Source of the DNA: Aeromicrobium duanguangcaii
GTDB lineage: Bacteria; Actinomycetota; Actinomycetes; Propionibacteriales; Nocardioidaceae
DNA length: 64,000 nucleotides
Assembly (NCBI RefSeq): GCF_024508295.1
Contig: NZ_CP101990.1
Location: forward strand, 2,604,001 to 2,668,000
Direction of reading: 5' to 3'
Shown: in pieces, positions 28,429 to 37,333 of the stretch
How the letters are laid out: every line of letters begins with the position of its first letter
Position numbering within the stretch: the stretch's first letter is position 1
The notes under the pieces: generated by a model
Told to the model about the DNA's origin: nothing
Database searches by the model: none
What the model saw: the letters and a program-made list of their open reading frames with translations, nothing else
Translations under genes and position numbers: made by a program

Positions 28429-31400
28429 TCAGGCCGGCGGCGTGCCGCGCTCGGCCTCGGTGAAGACGGCGTCGATGACCCGGTCGGACGCGTGCCCGTC
28501 CTCGAGGCTGCCGAAGCGCTCGCGGAACGCGGCGAGCCGATCGGCGTAGCGGGTCTCGAGGTCCGTCAGGTTCGCCACGGCGTCGATGACCTCGTCGCTC
28601 GTGCGGACCACGGGTCCGGGGGCGATCTCCTCGAGGTCGACGTAGAAGCCGCGCAGGTCGTCGCGGTAGTGCTCGAGGTCGTACACGTAGGAGATGATCG
28701 GCCGCTGCCGCTGCGCGTAGTCGAACATGATCGACGAGTAGTCCGTGATGAGCGCGTCGGCCACCAGCAGCAGGTCCTGGGTGTCGGGGTACTTCGAGAC
28801 GTTGACGATGCTCTCGTCGAGGTCCTTGGGCCAGGTGAACTTCACCAGCGGGTGCAGGCGCACCAGCAGTGTCACGTTCGAGCCCAGCTTCTCGGCGAAC
28901 CGGCCCAGGTCCAGGGCCATGTCGTGTGCCCAGGCGCCCTTCGCGCCGGCGGCGCGGCCGTCGTCGCGGAAGGTCGGCGCGTAGAGCACGACCGTGCGGT
29001 CCTCGGCCAGGCCGAGACGCAGTCGGGTCTCGCGGGCGCGGCGGCGGCCCACCTCGGTGTGGAACACGTCGTTGCCCGGGTAGCCCGACTCGATGATCGG
29101 CCCGGTGAAGCCGAACGCGCTGCGGAACGCCGCGGTGGCGTACTCGCTCGGCGACACCAGCGACGACCAGCGCTCGACCAGCTCCTGGGCCTTCTGGTGG
29201 TAGTCGTCCGCGCGGCCGTGCATGACCGGGACGTCGTTCTGCATCCGCTTCAGCGGGGTGCCGTGCCACGTCTGCAGGTAGTACGTGCCGCGCGGCCGCT
29301 GGCACAGGTCGTGCACGTTCTGGTTGAACACCCAGTAGCGGGCCCGCGACATCGTCCAGAAGTACCGCGGCGTCAGGCGGAAGACCTTGTGGGCGCCCGG
29401 CGGGACGCGCAGCGTGGAGTTGTTGACGTACCAGAGCTCGAGCGGAGTGCCCCGCTCGTGCAGGCGCTCGAAGAGGGCCCGCGGACTGCCGCCGTAGGCG
29501 TTGCCGCGATCGCTCTCGAAGACCGCGACGTCCCGGCGCGGCAGCAGGCTGCCGAAGCGGAACATCCAGCCCATCACGCGGTAGTAGTGCGGGCCGGCCC
29601 GGAACCGCAGGAAGGCGTCGCGCACCCCGCGTCGGTTCCGCAGCCGCAGCAGGCGCGTGGACAGGCCGTCGGCGGTGCGCACCATCTCGTAGTTGCGCTC
29701 GCAGTAGCCGTTCGGAGGCAGCTCGAGGTACTTGGCGGCCCGGCGGGCGTACTGCTCGTCCATCACGAAGCCGCCGCCGGCGGACCGGGCGACCTCGGCG
29801 GCGAGGTCGGCGGCGCGGTGCGCGATCGGTCCGGGCAGCTCGGTCGCCGCGTCGATGAAGGGCGTCCGGGCGCCGGTCAGGACCGCGTCGTCGAACCGGA
29901 AGAAGAACACCGGCCGACGCAGGAACGCCGCGTCCCACGCCACGCTGGAATAGTCGGTGACCAGGGCCGCGCTGGTGCGGATCAGCTCCTGCACGTCGGC
30001 GTCGCGGGGCGCGATCGTGATGCCCTCGAGGTGCAGCTCGTCGACGACGGCCCGCAGGTTCGGGTGCATGACCATGAGGATCTCGACGCCCTCGGCGCGC
30101 AGCCGCTGGATCTGGGGGTCGCCCAGGAACTCGGTCCAGTGCGCGAGGTACGCGCTCTGCAGCACGCTCTCGCGGCTGGACAGCCAGTCGCGCCAGGTCG
30201 GCATCACGAGCAGCCGCCGCTGCACCGTCGGCTCGCCGGCGAACAGCGTGTCGTACCGGGCGAAGCCGGTGACCTTGACCTGCGACGGGAAGTAGTCGAG
30301 GTCCTCGATGAAGATCTGCTTCTCGGCCGCGGAGTTCACGACGGCGCGGTCAGCGGGCATCTCCTGCATGTGCAGGCGGCCGTAGTTGAGCCGCACGTTC
30401 TTCATGCCGGTGACGCCGTGCTGCAGGAAGACCCGCAGACCCTGGGCGTGCCGCGCCAGCCTGGCCGAGCGTGAGGCGTGCAGGTACTCGGCGTGGTGGC
30501 TGCCGACGAACCGCGACGCGAGGACGGTGTAGCGGATGTGGTCGCGCGACCGGGCCGTGACCACGTTGCCGAAGGGCTCGACCTTGGCGCGGTCGGGCGA
30601 ATCGGCGTCGATGACGTAGTAGGCGCGGCGGCGGGGCTGGTTCGTGCGGATCCAGCGGAACAGCGCGAAGCCGTTGTCCTGGGCCTTGTACGGCACCTCG
30701 CCGACCAGCCAGATGCCCGAGAACGGCCGGATCGGGGCCAGCAGCCAGGCCCAGCGCACGAGTCGGCGCAGGTAGGCGTGGTTGGCGACCGTGAACCGCT
30801 CGGACCAGAACGCCAGCCGCTTGGCGCGGAACGTCAGGTACGGCACCCACTGGTCGACGTGGGCGCCGCCGCGGGTGGGCACGGGCAGGTCGCGCAGCCG
30901 GGTTCTGGCGAAGCTCTTCTCGGCGAAGGGCACGCGCACCGGCAGGTCGAAGCCGTCGAGGTCGAGCACCAGGTGCGGGTCGATGACACCCTCGCCCTCC
31001 TCGTCGGCGACCGCGTCCGGCTGGACGTCGAACGAGACCCGGTACTCGTACAGGCCGTACGCGGCCGTGGCGTCGCGCGGCTCGACCGTGACGGGGATCT
31101 CCTGCGTGGTGCCCGAGAAGCGCCACACCAGGGCGAGGTGCATCGAGCGCACCGGGCGCGAGAACGTCTTGAGGTCGAAGTCGGCGCTGATCCCGTGCGG
31201 ACCGACCTCGAGGCGACGCCCCTCGACCTCGAAGCGGCGGATCGGCTCGAATGCGTACCGGACCGACACGTTGCCCTGGTCGGTGACGTGCGACCACGCG
31301 TGGACCTCCTCGCCGAACGGCGACGAGGCGCCGACGAGGTCGATCCGGTCCATCGCCGCCGACGTGTCGGTGCGGTCGAACCGGCCCAGTCGCAGCTCGC

Positions 31401-31758
31401 TGCGCCGGGCGCCGATGCCCTCGACCTCGACGAAGAGGTCGAACCGGCCGGCGGCGCGGCCTCCCGCCTCCCACAGCTCGGCGGGGTCGAGGGAGAAGGA
31501 GAAGCGTCGGTCGGGCGCCTGCTCGAGCCGCAGGCAGACCTGGCCGAGCCGGCTCGCGGGCCGGACCACCAGGGCGACGACGCGCACCGGGTCACGGAAC
31601 TCGCCGGTGTAGACGATCCGGCCGTCCTCGTGGCGCACGACGAGCTCGGCGTGGGGGCGCTGCGTCGGGGCCTGGCCCCGGGCGCGGCGGATGCGCTCCT
31701 TGACGCTCTCGGGGACCATCGCCGCGACGCGACGACGCACTCGATCCACGTCAGGCAT
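28429..31758 (-). CDS. CDP-glycerol/ribitol phosphotransferase family protein with two tandem TagF domains
   Basis: 1109 aa, roughly twice the catalytic length of TagB/TagF. Residues 1-310 are beta-rich and unassigned. The first glycerophosphotransferase-like domain (about 440-660) has FLQHGVTGMKN (from 444) and TDYSSVAWDAAF (about 600). The second (about 740-1090) has QTWHGTPLKRM (about 830) and TDYSSIMFDYAQ (about 1004). Both keep the His-Gly and TDYSS motifs of active enzymes. It should build poly(polyol phosphate) chains of teichoic-type polymers at the inner membrane face. The ATG at 31758 has GAGGAG upstream; a 99-codon extension in frame is rejected. It is divergent from the acyltransferase gene. 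Confidence 0.9.
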   Translation of the reverse strand: MPDVDRVRRRVAAMVPESVKERIRRARGQAPTQRPHAELVVRHEDGRIVYTGEFRDPVRVVALVVRPASRLGQVCLRLEQAPDRRFSFSLDPAELWEAGGRAAGRFDLFVEVEGIGARRSELRLGRFDRTDTSAAMDRIDLVGASSPFGEEVHAWSHVTDQGNVSVRYAFEPIRRFEVEGRRLEVGPHGISADFDLKTFSRPVRSMHLALVWRFSGTTQEIPVTVEPRDATAAYGLYEYRVSFDVQPDAVADEEGEGVIDPHLVLDLDGFDLPVRVPFAEKSFARTRLRDLPVPTRGGAHVDQWVPYLTFRAKRLAFWSERFTVANHAYLRRLVRWAWLLAPIRPFSGIWLVGEVPYKAQDNGFALFRWIRTNQPRRRAYYVIDADSPDRAKVEPFGNVVTARSRDHIRYTVLASRFVGSHHAEYLHASRSARLARHAQGLRVFLQHGVTGMKNVRLNYGRLHMQEMPADRAVVNSAAEKQIFIEDLDYFPSQVKVTGFARYDTLFAGEPTVQRRLLVMPTWRDWLSSRESVLQSAYLAHWTEFLGDPQIQRLRAEGVEILMVMHPNLRAVVDELHLEGITIAPRDADVQELIRTSAALVTDYSSVAWDAAFLRRPVFFFRFDDAVLTGARTPFIDAATELPGPIAHRAADLAAEVARSAGGGFVMDEQYARRAAKYLELPPNGYCERNYEMVRTADGLSTRLLRLRNRRGVRDAFLRFRAGPHYYRVMGWMFRFGSLLPRRDVAVFESDRGNAYGGSPRALFERLHERGTPLELWYVNNSTLRVPPGAHKVFRLTPRYFWTMSRARYWVFNQNVHDLCQRPRGTYYLQTWHGTPLKRMQNDVPVMHGRADDYHQKAQELVERWSSLVSPSEYATAAFRSAFGFTGPIIESGYPGNDVFHTEVGRRRARETRLRLGLAEDRTVVLYAPTFRDDGRAAGAKGAWAHDMALDLGRFAEKLGSNVTLLVRLHPLVKFTWPKDLDESIVNVSKYPDTQDLLLVADALITDYSSIMFDYAQRQRPIISYVYDLEHYRDDLRGFYVDLEEIAPGPVVRTSDEVIDAVANLTDLETRYADRLAAFRERFGSLEDGHASDRVIDAVFTEAERGTPPA

Positions 31759-31875
31759 GCTCTCCTCGGTTCCCGTCGACTTCGCTGGCACGCGAAAGCC
31801 GAGTCTAGTGGGGTCGACCAGGGCAGCGCCGTGCGCCCGCCATGGACCGCGGACGCGACATTGGGGGCGGGACCG

Positions 31876-31881
31876 TATCGT
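31876..31881 (+). promoter_or_regulatory. Probable -10 element for leaderless acyltransferase gene
   Basis: TATCGT ends 6 bases before the GTG at 31888. Confidence 0.5.
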
Positions 31882-31887
31882 GGTGCG

Positions 31888-33957
31888 GTGCCCGCCAGCC
31901 CGCCCCGTGACCGGTTCCGTGCCGAGATCGCGGCTCTGCGAGCCTGCGCCGTGCTGCTCGTCGTGCTGTACCACCTGTGGCCCGGACGGCTGCCCGGCGG
32001 TTACATCGGCGTCGACGTCTTCTTCGTGATCTCCGGCTTCCTCATCACCGGGCACCTGCTGCGCGAGACGGCCGACACGGGCCGGATCGACCTGGCCCGC
32101 TTCTGGGCCCGCCGGGCCCGCCGCCTGCTGCCGGCCGCGTACCTGGTGCTGGCGACCTCAGCCCTCGCCGTCTGGCTCTGGATGCCGCTGGCGACATGGC
32201 GCCAGAACTTCACCGAGGTCATCGCGTCGGCGCTGTACGTCCAGAACTGGGCCCTCGCCGCGGACTCGGTGGACTACCTCGCGGCGGACGCCGACCCGAC
32301 CGCCGTGCAGCACTACTGGACGCTCTCGATCGAGGAGCAGTTCTACCTGGTCTGGCCGCTGCTGGTCCTGCTGGCCACCGTGCTGGCCGTCCGGCTGGGC
32401 CGCTCGCACCGGCTCATGGTCGGCATCGTCCTGGGCACCGCCACCGTCGCGAGCCTGGCCTACTCGCTGTGGATCACCCAGGCCAATCCCCCGGCCGCCT
32501 ACTTCGTCACGCCCGCGCGCGCCTGGCAGTTCGGGGCGGGCGCCCTGCTGGCGCTGGTCATGGGCAGCGCCACCGTGAAGCGCGGCGGCCCCACGTTCCT
32601 GCTCTCGTGGGCCGGCTTCCTCACCCTCGCCTGGTGCGGCCTGAACTACGACGAGACGACTCCGTTCCCCGGCACCGCGGCGATCCTGCCCGTCGTCGCG
32701 ACCCTCGCGGTGATCTGGGCCGGCGAGCCGACCGGCCGCCTCTCCCCCACGCCCCTCATGCGCTGGCGCGGCACCCACACCCTCGGCGAGATCTCGTACT
32801 CGATGTACCTGTGGCACTGGCCGCCGATCGTGATCCTGCCGTACGTCCTGGGCCACGAGCTCGGCTTCGGCCCCCGCGTCGGGATCCTCGTGTTCACGAT
32901 CGCGGCCGCCTGGGCGACCAAGCGCTGGGTCGAGGACCCGGTCCGCTTCACGCATCGCTTCGGACTGCGCAAGCCCGCGATCACCGGTCTGGCCACGCTC
33001 GGCGGTGCCGCCGTGCTGGTCTCGGGCTGCCTCGTCGGCCACCAGACCGCCGTCGCCGCCGAGGAGCGCGCGGGCCGGGTCGCCGAGAAGCTCGTCGAGG
33101 ACGCGCCCCCGTGCTTCGGCGCCGCGGCGCGCGATCCCGAGAAGCCGTGCCACAACCCCGAGCTCGACGACCAGCTCGTGCCCAGCCCCGAGGCCGTCGC
33201 CGAGGACTACGCCTCGGGCTACCCGGGCTGCTTCGCCGGCGTCCACGACACCGAGCTGAACGACTGCACGTTCGGCGACCTCTCGGACACGTCGCTGCCC
33301 CACGTGACGCTGCTGGGCGACTCCCACGCCCGCTCGTTCCTGCCCGCCCTGGTGCGGATGGCCGACCAGAAGCTCATCACCCTGTCGGCCCAGCTCAAGA
33401 GCAGCTGCGCCTGGACCCGCGACGAGATCGAGCACGAGGACCCGCTGCGCGTCAGCACCTGCCAGGAATGGAAGGACAACCTCCAGACCTGGCTGCTGGA
33501 GCGGGCCCCGCAGACGGACCTGATCCTCACGACCGGCTACGCCAAGATGCTCACGGGCTCCCAGCAGGAGCGCGTCGAGAGCATGGAGGCCGTCTGGCGC
33601 CCCGTCCTGGACCAGGGCGTCCGGATCGTGGCGATCCGCGACAACCCGCGGCTGCCGAAGTCCCCGCAGAAGTGCCTCTCGCAGCTCGACGAGATCACGC
33701 CCGACGCGTGCGCCGTCGACCGCGACAAGGCACTGGGACACTTCGACGCGTTCCTCGCGACCGGCAAGCACATCGACGGCGCCCAGGCGTTGGACCTGAG
33801 CGAGTTCTACTGCGATCGCGAGACCTGCCCGGCCATCATCGGCGGGGTCAACGTCTACCGCGACATCACGCACCTGAGCGTCACCTACGTGCGCACCATG
33901 ACGCCGTACGTTTACCGCCGGCTGGTCGGCATGGGCGCCCTGCCGCGACCGTCCTGA
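31888..33957 (+). CDS. Acyltransferase-3 / SGNH-domain membrane protein (OafA-like)
   Basis: 689 aa. Residues about 10-390 are the ten-span acyltransferase-3 domain with FRAEIAALRACAVLLVVLYH, YIGVDVFFVISGFLITGHLL, RRLLPAAYLVL, WTLSIEEQFYLVWPLL and SYSMYLWHWP. The C-terminal external SGNH domain has GDSH at 477-480 (Ser479) and DITHLS near the end. Such fusions O-acetylate cell-surface polysaccharides. The position next to the TagF-like gene fits decoration of a wall polymer. The GTG at 31888 is set by spacing and family N terminus; the long upstream ORF is antisense shadow. Confidence 0.93.
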   Translation: MPASPPRDRFRAEIAALRACAVLLVVLYHLWPGRLPGGYIGVDVFFVISGFLITGHLLRETADTGRIDLARFWARRARRLLPAAYLVLATSALAVWLWMPLATWRQNFTEVIASALYVQNWALAADSVDYLAADADPTAVQHYWTLSIEEQFYLVWPLLVLLATVLAVRLGRSHRLMVGIVLGTATVASLAYSLWITQANPPAAYFVTPARAWQFGAGALLALVMGSATVKRGGPTFLLSWAGFLTLAWCGLNYDETTPFPGTAAILPVVATLAVIWAGEPTGRLSPTPLMRWRGTHTLGEISYSMYLWHWPPIVILPYVLGHELGFGPRVGILVFTIAAAWATKRWVEDPVRFTHRFGLRKPAITGLATLGGAAVLVSGCLVGHQTAVAAEERAGRVAEKLVEDAPPCFGAAARDPEKPCHNPELDDQLVPSPEAVAEDYASGYPGCFAGVHDTELNDCTFGDLSDTSLPHVTLLGDSHARSFLPALVRMADQKLITLSAQLKSSCAWTRDEIEHEDPLRVSTCQEWKDNLQTWLLERAPQTDLILTTGYAKMLTGSQQERVESMEAVWRPVLDQGVRIVAIRDNPRLPKSPQKCLSQLDEITPDACAVDRDKALGHFDAFLATGKHIDGAQALDLSEFYCDRETCPAIIGGVNVYRDITHLSVTYVRTMTPYVYRRLVGMGALPRPS

Positions 33958-33979
33958 CCTCGAAGGGCCCCCACACAGA

Positions 33980-34030
33980 ACTGCCGCGTCGTCGGATCAC
34001 CCCCCCGAGGTGATGCGACGACGCGGCAGT
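33980..34030. terminator. Long bidirectional hairpin terminator
   Basis: ACTGCCGCGTCGTCG (33980-33994) pairs fully with 34016-34030, and inside it ATCACC (33996-34001) pairs with GGTGAT (34009-34014). It lies between convergent genes. Confidence 0.85.
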
Positions 34031-34106
34031 CGTATGTCGACACTAGCCCATGCAGGTAGTCCTTTGGAACTATTCGCCTGGTTCTTTCAGCGTCTCATCG
34101 CGATGG

Positions 34107-34901
34107 TCAGCCGAGCGTGACGAGCTGGGTGACGTCGTCACTGGGCAGCGAGTCGGCCACGGCGGTGACGTTCATGCGGTTCAGATTGACGGCGGCGTGG
34201 TGCTGCGAGAGGAAGGCCGTCTCGGACGCGTCCATCCCCGTCGCGATGCGCAGCATCGTCTCGCGCGGGGCGAGGGACGTCGCGTCGACGACGTGCCAGT
34301 CGCCCTCGACGTAGGCCTCGGCGACCGCGTGGAAGTCCATCGGCTGCAGCCCCGGCGCATAGACCGAGACCAGCCGCGCGGGCACGTCGTGCGCGCGCAG
34401 CAGGGCGATCACCAGGTGGGCGAAGTCCCGGCACACGCCCTGACGCTTCAGCATCGTCTGGACGGCGCCGTCCGTGGGCTGGCTGCTGCCGGTCACGTAG
34501 GACAGCTGGGTCCCCACCCAGGACGTCACCGCGTCGAGCAGCGGCTTGCCGGACAGGCCCTTGAACTCGGCGCGCGAGATCGCGAACAACGAGTCGGACT
34601 CGGCGTAGCGGCTCGGCCGGCGGTACTCGATGATGTCGAGCTCCTCGGTGACGATCGGGCGGGCGCGCCCCTCGACGACCGCCTCGTAGTCGATCGTGAT
34701 CGGTCCGGGAGGCGCGTCGATCCGGTGCAGGCGGGTCTCGTGTCGCCCGGCGATCTCGCGCGCGACCAGCTCCTCGCCGTTCTGGACGACCGTGAGAGTC
34801 TCGCCCTGGGTCGCGATGTTGCCGGCCACGGCGATGGACAGCACGAGGTCGGCTCGGTCGAAGGCGTGCAGTTCGAGATGGGCGGAGACGGTGCGCTTCA
34901 C
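34107..34901 (-). CDS. Transglutaminase-like domain protein
   Basis: 264 aa, cytoplasmic by sequence. An N-terminal beta domain (about 1-90) is followed by a transglutaminase/cysteine-protease-like core with the triad Cys157 (GVCRDFAHLVIALLR), His191 (FHAVAEAYVEG) and Asp206 (DWHVVDAT). Family members act as proteases or amidases; the substrate is unknown. The GTG at 34901 gives the usual MKRTV-type N terminus. It follows meaB on the same strand, 52 bases away. Confidence 0.88.
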   Translation of the reverse strand: MKRTVSAHLELHAFDRADLVLSIAVAGNIATQGETLTVVQNGEELVAREIAGRHETRLHRIDAPPGPITIDYEAVVEGRARPIVTEELDIIEYRRPSRYAESDSLFAISRAEFKGLSGKPLLDAVTSWVGTQLSYVTGSSQPTDGAVQTMLKRQGVCRDFAHLVIALLRAHDVPARLVSVYAPGLQPMDFHAVAEAYVEGDWHVVDATSLAPRETMLRIATGMDASETAFLSQHHAAVNLNRMNVTAVADSLPSDDVTQLVTLG

Positions 34902-34953
34902 CGGTCCATGCTGGCACGCCCGACCCGAGAGCGCGCGCTGCGCCGACCGGCCC

Positions 34954-35937
34954 TCAGTGGTCGAACGCGTCGAGGATCTCATCGGCGGCCGCCGCCGGGG
35001 ACAGCCGGCCCGCCAGGACCTCGTCGCGCACCCGTTCGCGGACCTTCGCCACGGAGTCGTCCGTCGCCAGCCGCTGCTCGATCTCGTCGCGCACCAGCGC
35101 CCACGTGAAGTCGAGCTGTTGCTGGGCGCGCTTGCTCGCCACACCGCGCGGGCCCATGAACTCCCGATGCCGCAGGACGCGGCTCCAGACGGTGTCGATC
35201 CCCGACCCCTCGAGGGCGGAGCAGGTCAGGACCGGGGGCACCCAGTCCTGCGTGCCGGCGTAGACCAGGCGCAGCGCGCCGGCCAGCTCACGGGCCGTGG
35301 ACTCGGCCTCGCGGGCCCGCTCGCCGTCGGCCTTGTTGACGGTGATGACGTCCGCGATCTCGAGGATGCCCTTCTTGATGCCCTGCAGCTGGTCGCCGGT
35401 GCGCGCCAGCGTGAGGAACAAGAAGGTGTCGACCATGGCGGCGACGGTGATCTCGGACTGGCCGACGCCGACGGTCTCGACCAGCACGACGTCGTACCCG
35501 GCGGCCTCCAGGACGGTCAGCGCCTGACTGGTCGCCCGGGCGACGCCGCCGAGGCTGCCGGCGCTGGGCGACGGCCGGATGTAGGCGTTCGGATCGGTCG
35601 ACAGGCGCACCATGCGGGTCTTGTCGCCCAGCACCGATCCGCGGGTGCGGACGCTCGACGGATCGACGGCCAGGACGCCCACTCGGTGTCCGCGGCCCGT
35701 CAGGTGGACACCCAGGGCCTCGATGAAAGTCGACTTGCCGACTCCGGGAACGCCGGAGATCCCCACCCGCACGGCACCACCGACCTTCGAGTCGGGCGCG
35801 GCCGTGAGCTCGGCCAGCAGCTCGCGCGAGGCGGCGCGGTGGTCGGTCCGGCGCGACTCGACGAGGGTGATGGCCCGCGACACCGCGGCCCGTCGGCCCT
35901 CGCGGACACCGTCGATCAACTGGGTCAGGTCCGTCAC
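34954..35937 (-). CDS. meaB: Methylmalonyl-CoA mutase-associated G3E GTPase MeaB
   Basis: 327 aa. G-protein motifs: Walker A GISGVPGVGKSTFIEALG, the DPSS switch segment (AVDPSSVRTRGS), VETVGVGQSE and NKAD. MeaB gates cobalamin loading and protects methylmalonyl-CoA mutase from inactivation. mutAB are upstream on the same strand, but one acyltransferase-like gene (35958-37301) intervenes. The GTG lies 20 bases after that gene's stop, so co-transcription is likely. Confidence 0.95.
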   Translation of the reverse strand: MTDLTQLIDGVREGRRAAVSRAITLVESRRTDHRAASRELLAELTAAPDSKVGGAVRVGISGVPGVGKSTFIEALGVHLTGRGHRVGVLAVDPSSVRTRGSVLGDKTRMVRLSTDPNAYIRPSPSAGSLGGVARATSQALTVLEAAGYDVVLVETVGVGQSEITVAAMVDTFLFLTLARTGDQLQGIKKGILEIADVITVNKADGERAREAESTARELAGALRLVYAGTQDWVPPVLTCSALEGSGIDTVWSRVLRHREFMGPRGVASKRAQQQLDFTWALVRDEIEQRLATDDSVAKVRERVRDEVLAGRLSPAAAADEILDAFDH

Positions 35938-35957
35938 GCCTGCATCGTAGTCGGGGA

Positions 35958-37301
35958 TCACCGGGTGACCGACGAGGGCGTGAGCCCGAAGTCGGCCAGC
36001 GTCGCGGCGACGTGATCGTGCAGGCCGGGGCGGTCGAGTCCACCGCCCACCGGGTGCGCGATCACCGAGAGGTACACCGCCTCCAGCGCGCCACCGGCCA
36101 GCACGTAGAGCTTGCCGCCGAGCCGGTCCAGCTCGGCCGCTGTCTGCCCGGGCTCGGCCGAGCGCACCCAGAAGTCCACCGGAGTGCCGCCGTCGATGCG
36201 CATGATCGCCGGGTCGAGGCTGCCGTGGTTGGAGCAGCCGACGGGCGACGACGTCGAGCCCATCGCCAGCTGCTCGGCCCGGCGCACGACCACCGGCGGT
36301 GTGACGGGCACGAGCGGCAGCACGGCGAGCATGTCGTGGGATCGCTCGGCCCGCGCGCGCAGCGCCGACTTGGTCGCGGCGCGCAGACCGGTCAGGTCGC
36401 GGTCGAGTTCGTCCGGGTCGGCGCGGACGGTCACCGAGTCCAGCGCGTTGGCGCGGGTGTCGCCCTCGACCCGGACGCTGACGGGCACGGCGAGGGCGAC
36501 CCGGCCGTCGGCGCCGGTCCGGCCGAGGCGCTGCGCCAGGCGCGCCGCGAAGGCCGACACGAGGGTGTTGCTGGTGCCGCCGAGCCGTGCCGCCGCCGCG
36601 TCCCAGTCGGCGCGCGTGACGCGCACGCAGGCCGCGGCGGGATGGAACGGCGCGTCGTCGATCACCGGCTGCGGCGACGTGCTCGCGGGCGGCGCGGACC
36701 GGGCGGGCGCCTGCCCGGACTCGGCCCGTGCCACCCGAATCCCGGCGATCACGGCCCCGATCACCGCGGGCAGCTCGCGGACGAAGGCCACGAGGTCCGA
36801 CCACAGCAGCTCACGCCGCGGCCGGGCGCCACGCGGCGGATAGGCGGGTCGCCGCGAGATCCCCTGCACGGCGTCGGCGATGGCGTCCAGCTTGCACAGG
36901 CCGTCACCGAGCGCGTGCGGCGAGACCATGGCCACCGCCGTGCCACCGTCGGTCAGCGGCAGCACGCCGATGCGCCACCCCGGACCGTGCTCGGGGTCGA
37001 CACCGCGGTCGCCCAGCTCGTCGGTCCAGGCGTGGATGTCGTCACGCGACCGCGGGACCTGCTCGACCTCCAGCGGCGGCACCGCGTCGACAGCCACCCA
37101 GCGATGGCGGCCGCCGGGCAGCGGCGAGCGCTGAACCAGGCGCCCCAGCAGCGTGCCGGCGAGGGCCTCGTTGAAGCGCTGCAGCTCCGCGAGGTCGACC
37201 GGACGGTCGTAGACCCACGTGAAGAAGGTCCACGGCTGGTGGCCCAGGGCGCGCAGCCCGAGAAACGAGCCCTGGTCCATCAACGCGAGGCGGTCATCCA
37301 C
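35958..37301 (-). CDS. Condensation/WES-type acyltransferase-like protein
   Basis: 447 aa. The N terminus (MDDRLALMDQGSFLGLRAL) and the HxxxDG signature in MVSPHALGDGLCKLDAI (about residue 130) point to the condensation/wax-ester-synthase superfamily. Two CoA-dependent-acyltransferase halves are suggested by length and by NTLVSAFAARLAQRLG and NHGSLDPAIMRIDG. The acceptor is unknown. It lies between mutB and meaB, with TAGCAT (37308-37313) 6 bases before its GTG, so it has its own promoter and probably drives meaB as well. Confidence 0.75.
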   Translation of the reverse strand: MDDRLALMDQGSFLGLRALGHQPWTFFTWVYDRPVDLAELQRFNEALAGTLLGRLVQRSPLPGGRHRWVAVDAVPPLEVEQVPRSRDDIHAWTDELGDRGVDPEHGPGWRIGVLPLTDGGTAVAMVSPHALGDGLCKLDAIADAVQGISRRPAYPPRGARPRRELLWSDLVAFVRELPAVIGAVIAGIRVARAESGQAPARSAPPASTSPQPVIDDAPFHPAAACVRVTRADWDAAAARLGGTSNTLVSAFAARLAQRLGRTGADGRVALAVPVSVRVEGDTRANALDSVTVRADPDELDRDLTGLRAATKSALRARAERSHDMLAVLPLVPVTPPVVVRRAEQLAMGSTSSPVGCSNHGSLDPAIMRIDGGTPVDFWVRSAEPGQTAAELDRLGGKLYVLAGGALEAVYLSVIAHPVGGGLDRPGLHDHVAATLADFGLTPSSVTR

Positions 37302-37333
37302 GCTTGCATGCTAGTGCAACCGGCAGTTACCCC

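Noticed and set aside
28208-29938. 576-codon minus-strand ORF
   Set aside because: It lies in another frame of the TagF-like gene and citrate synthase region and consists of Arg/Ala/Gly/Pro runs.
30478-31887. 470-codon upstream extension of the acyltransferase frame
   Set aside because: It is antisense to the TagF-like gene; the true N terminus and promoter are at 31888.
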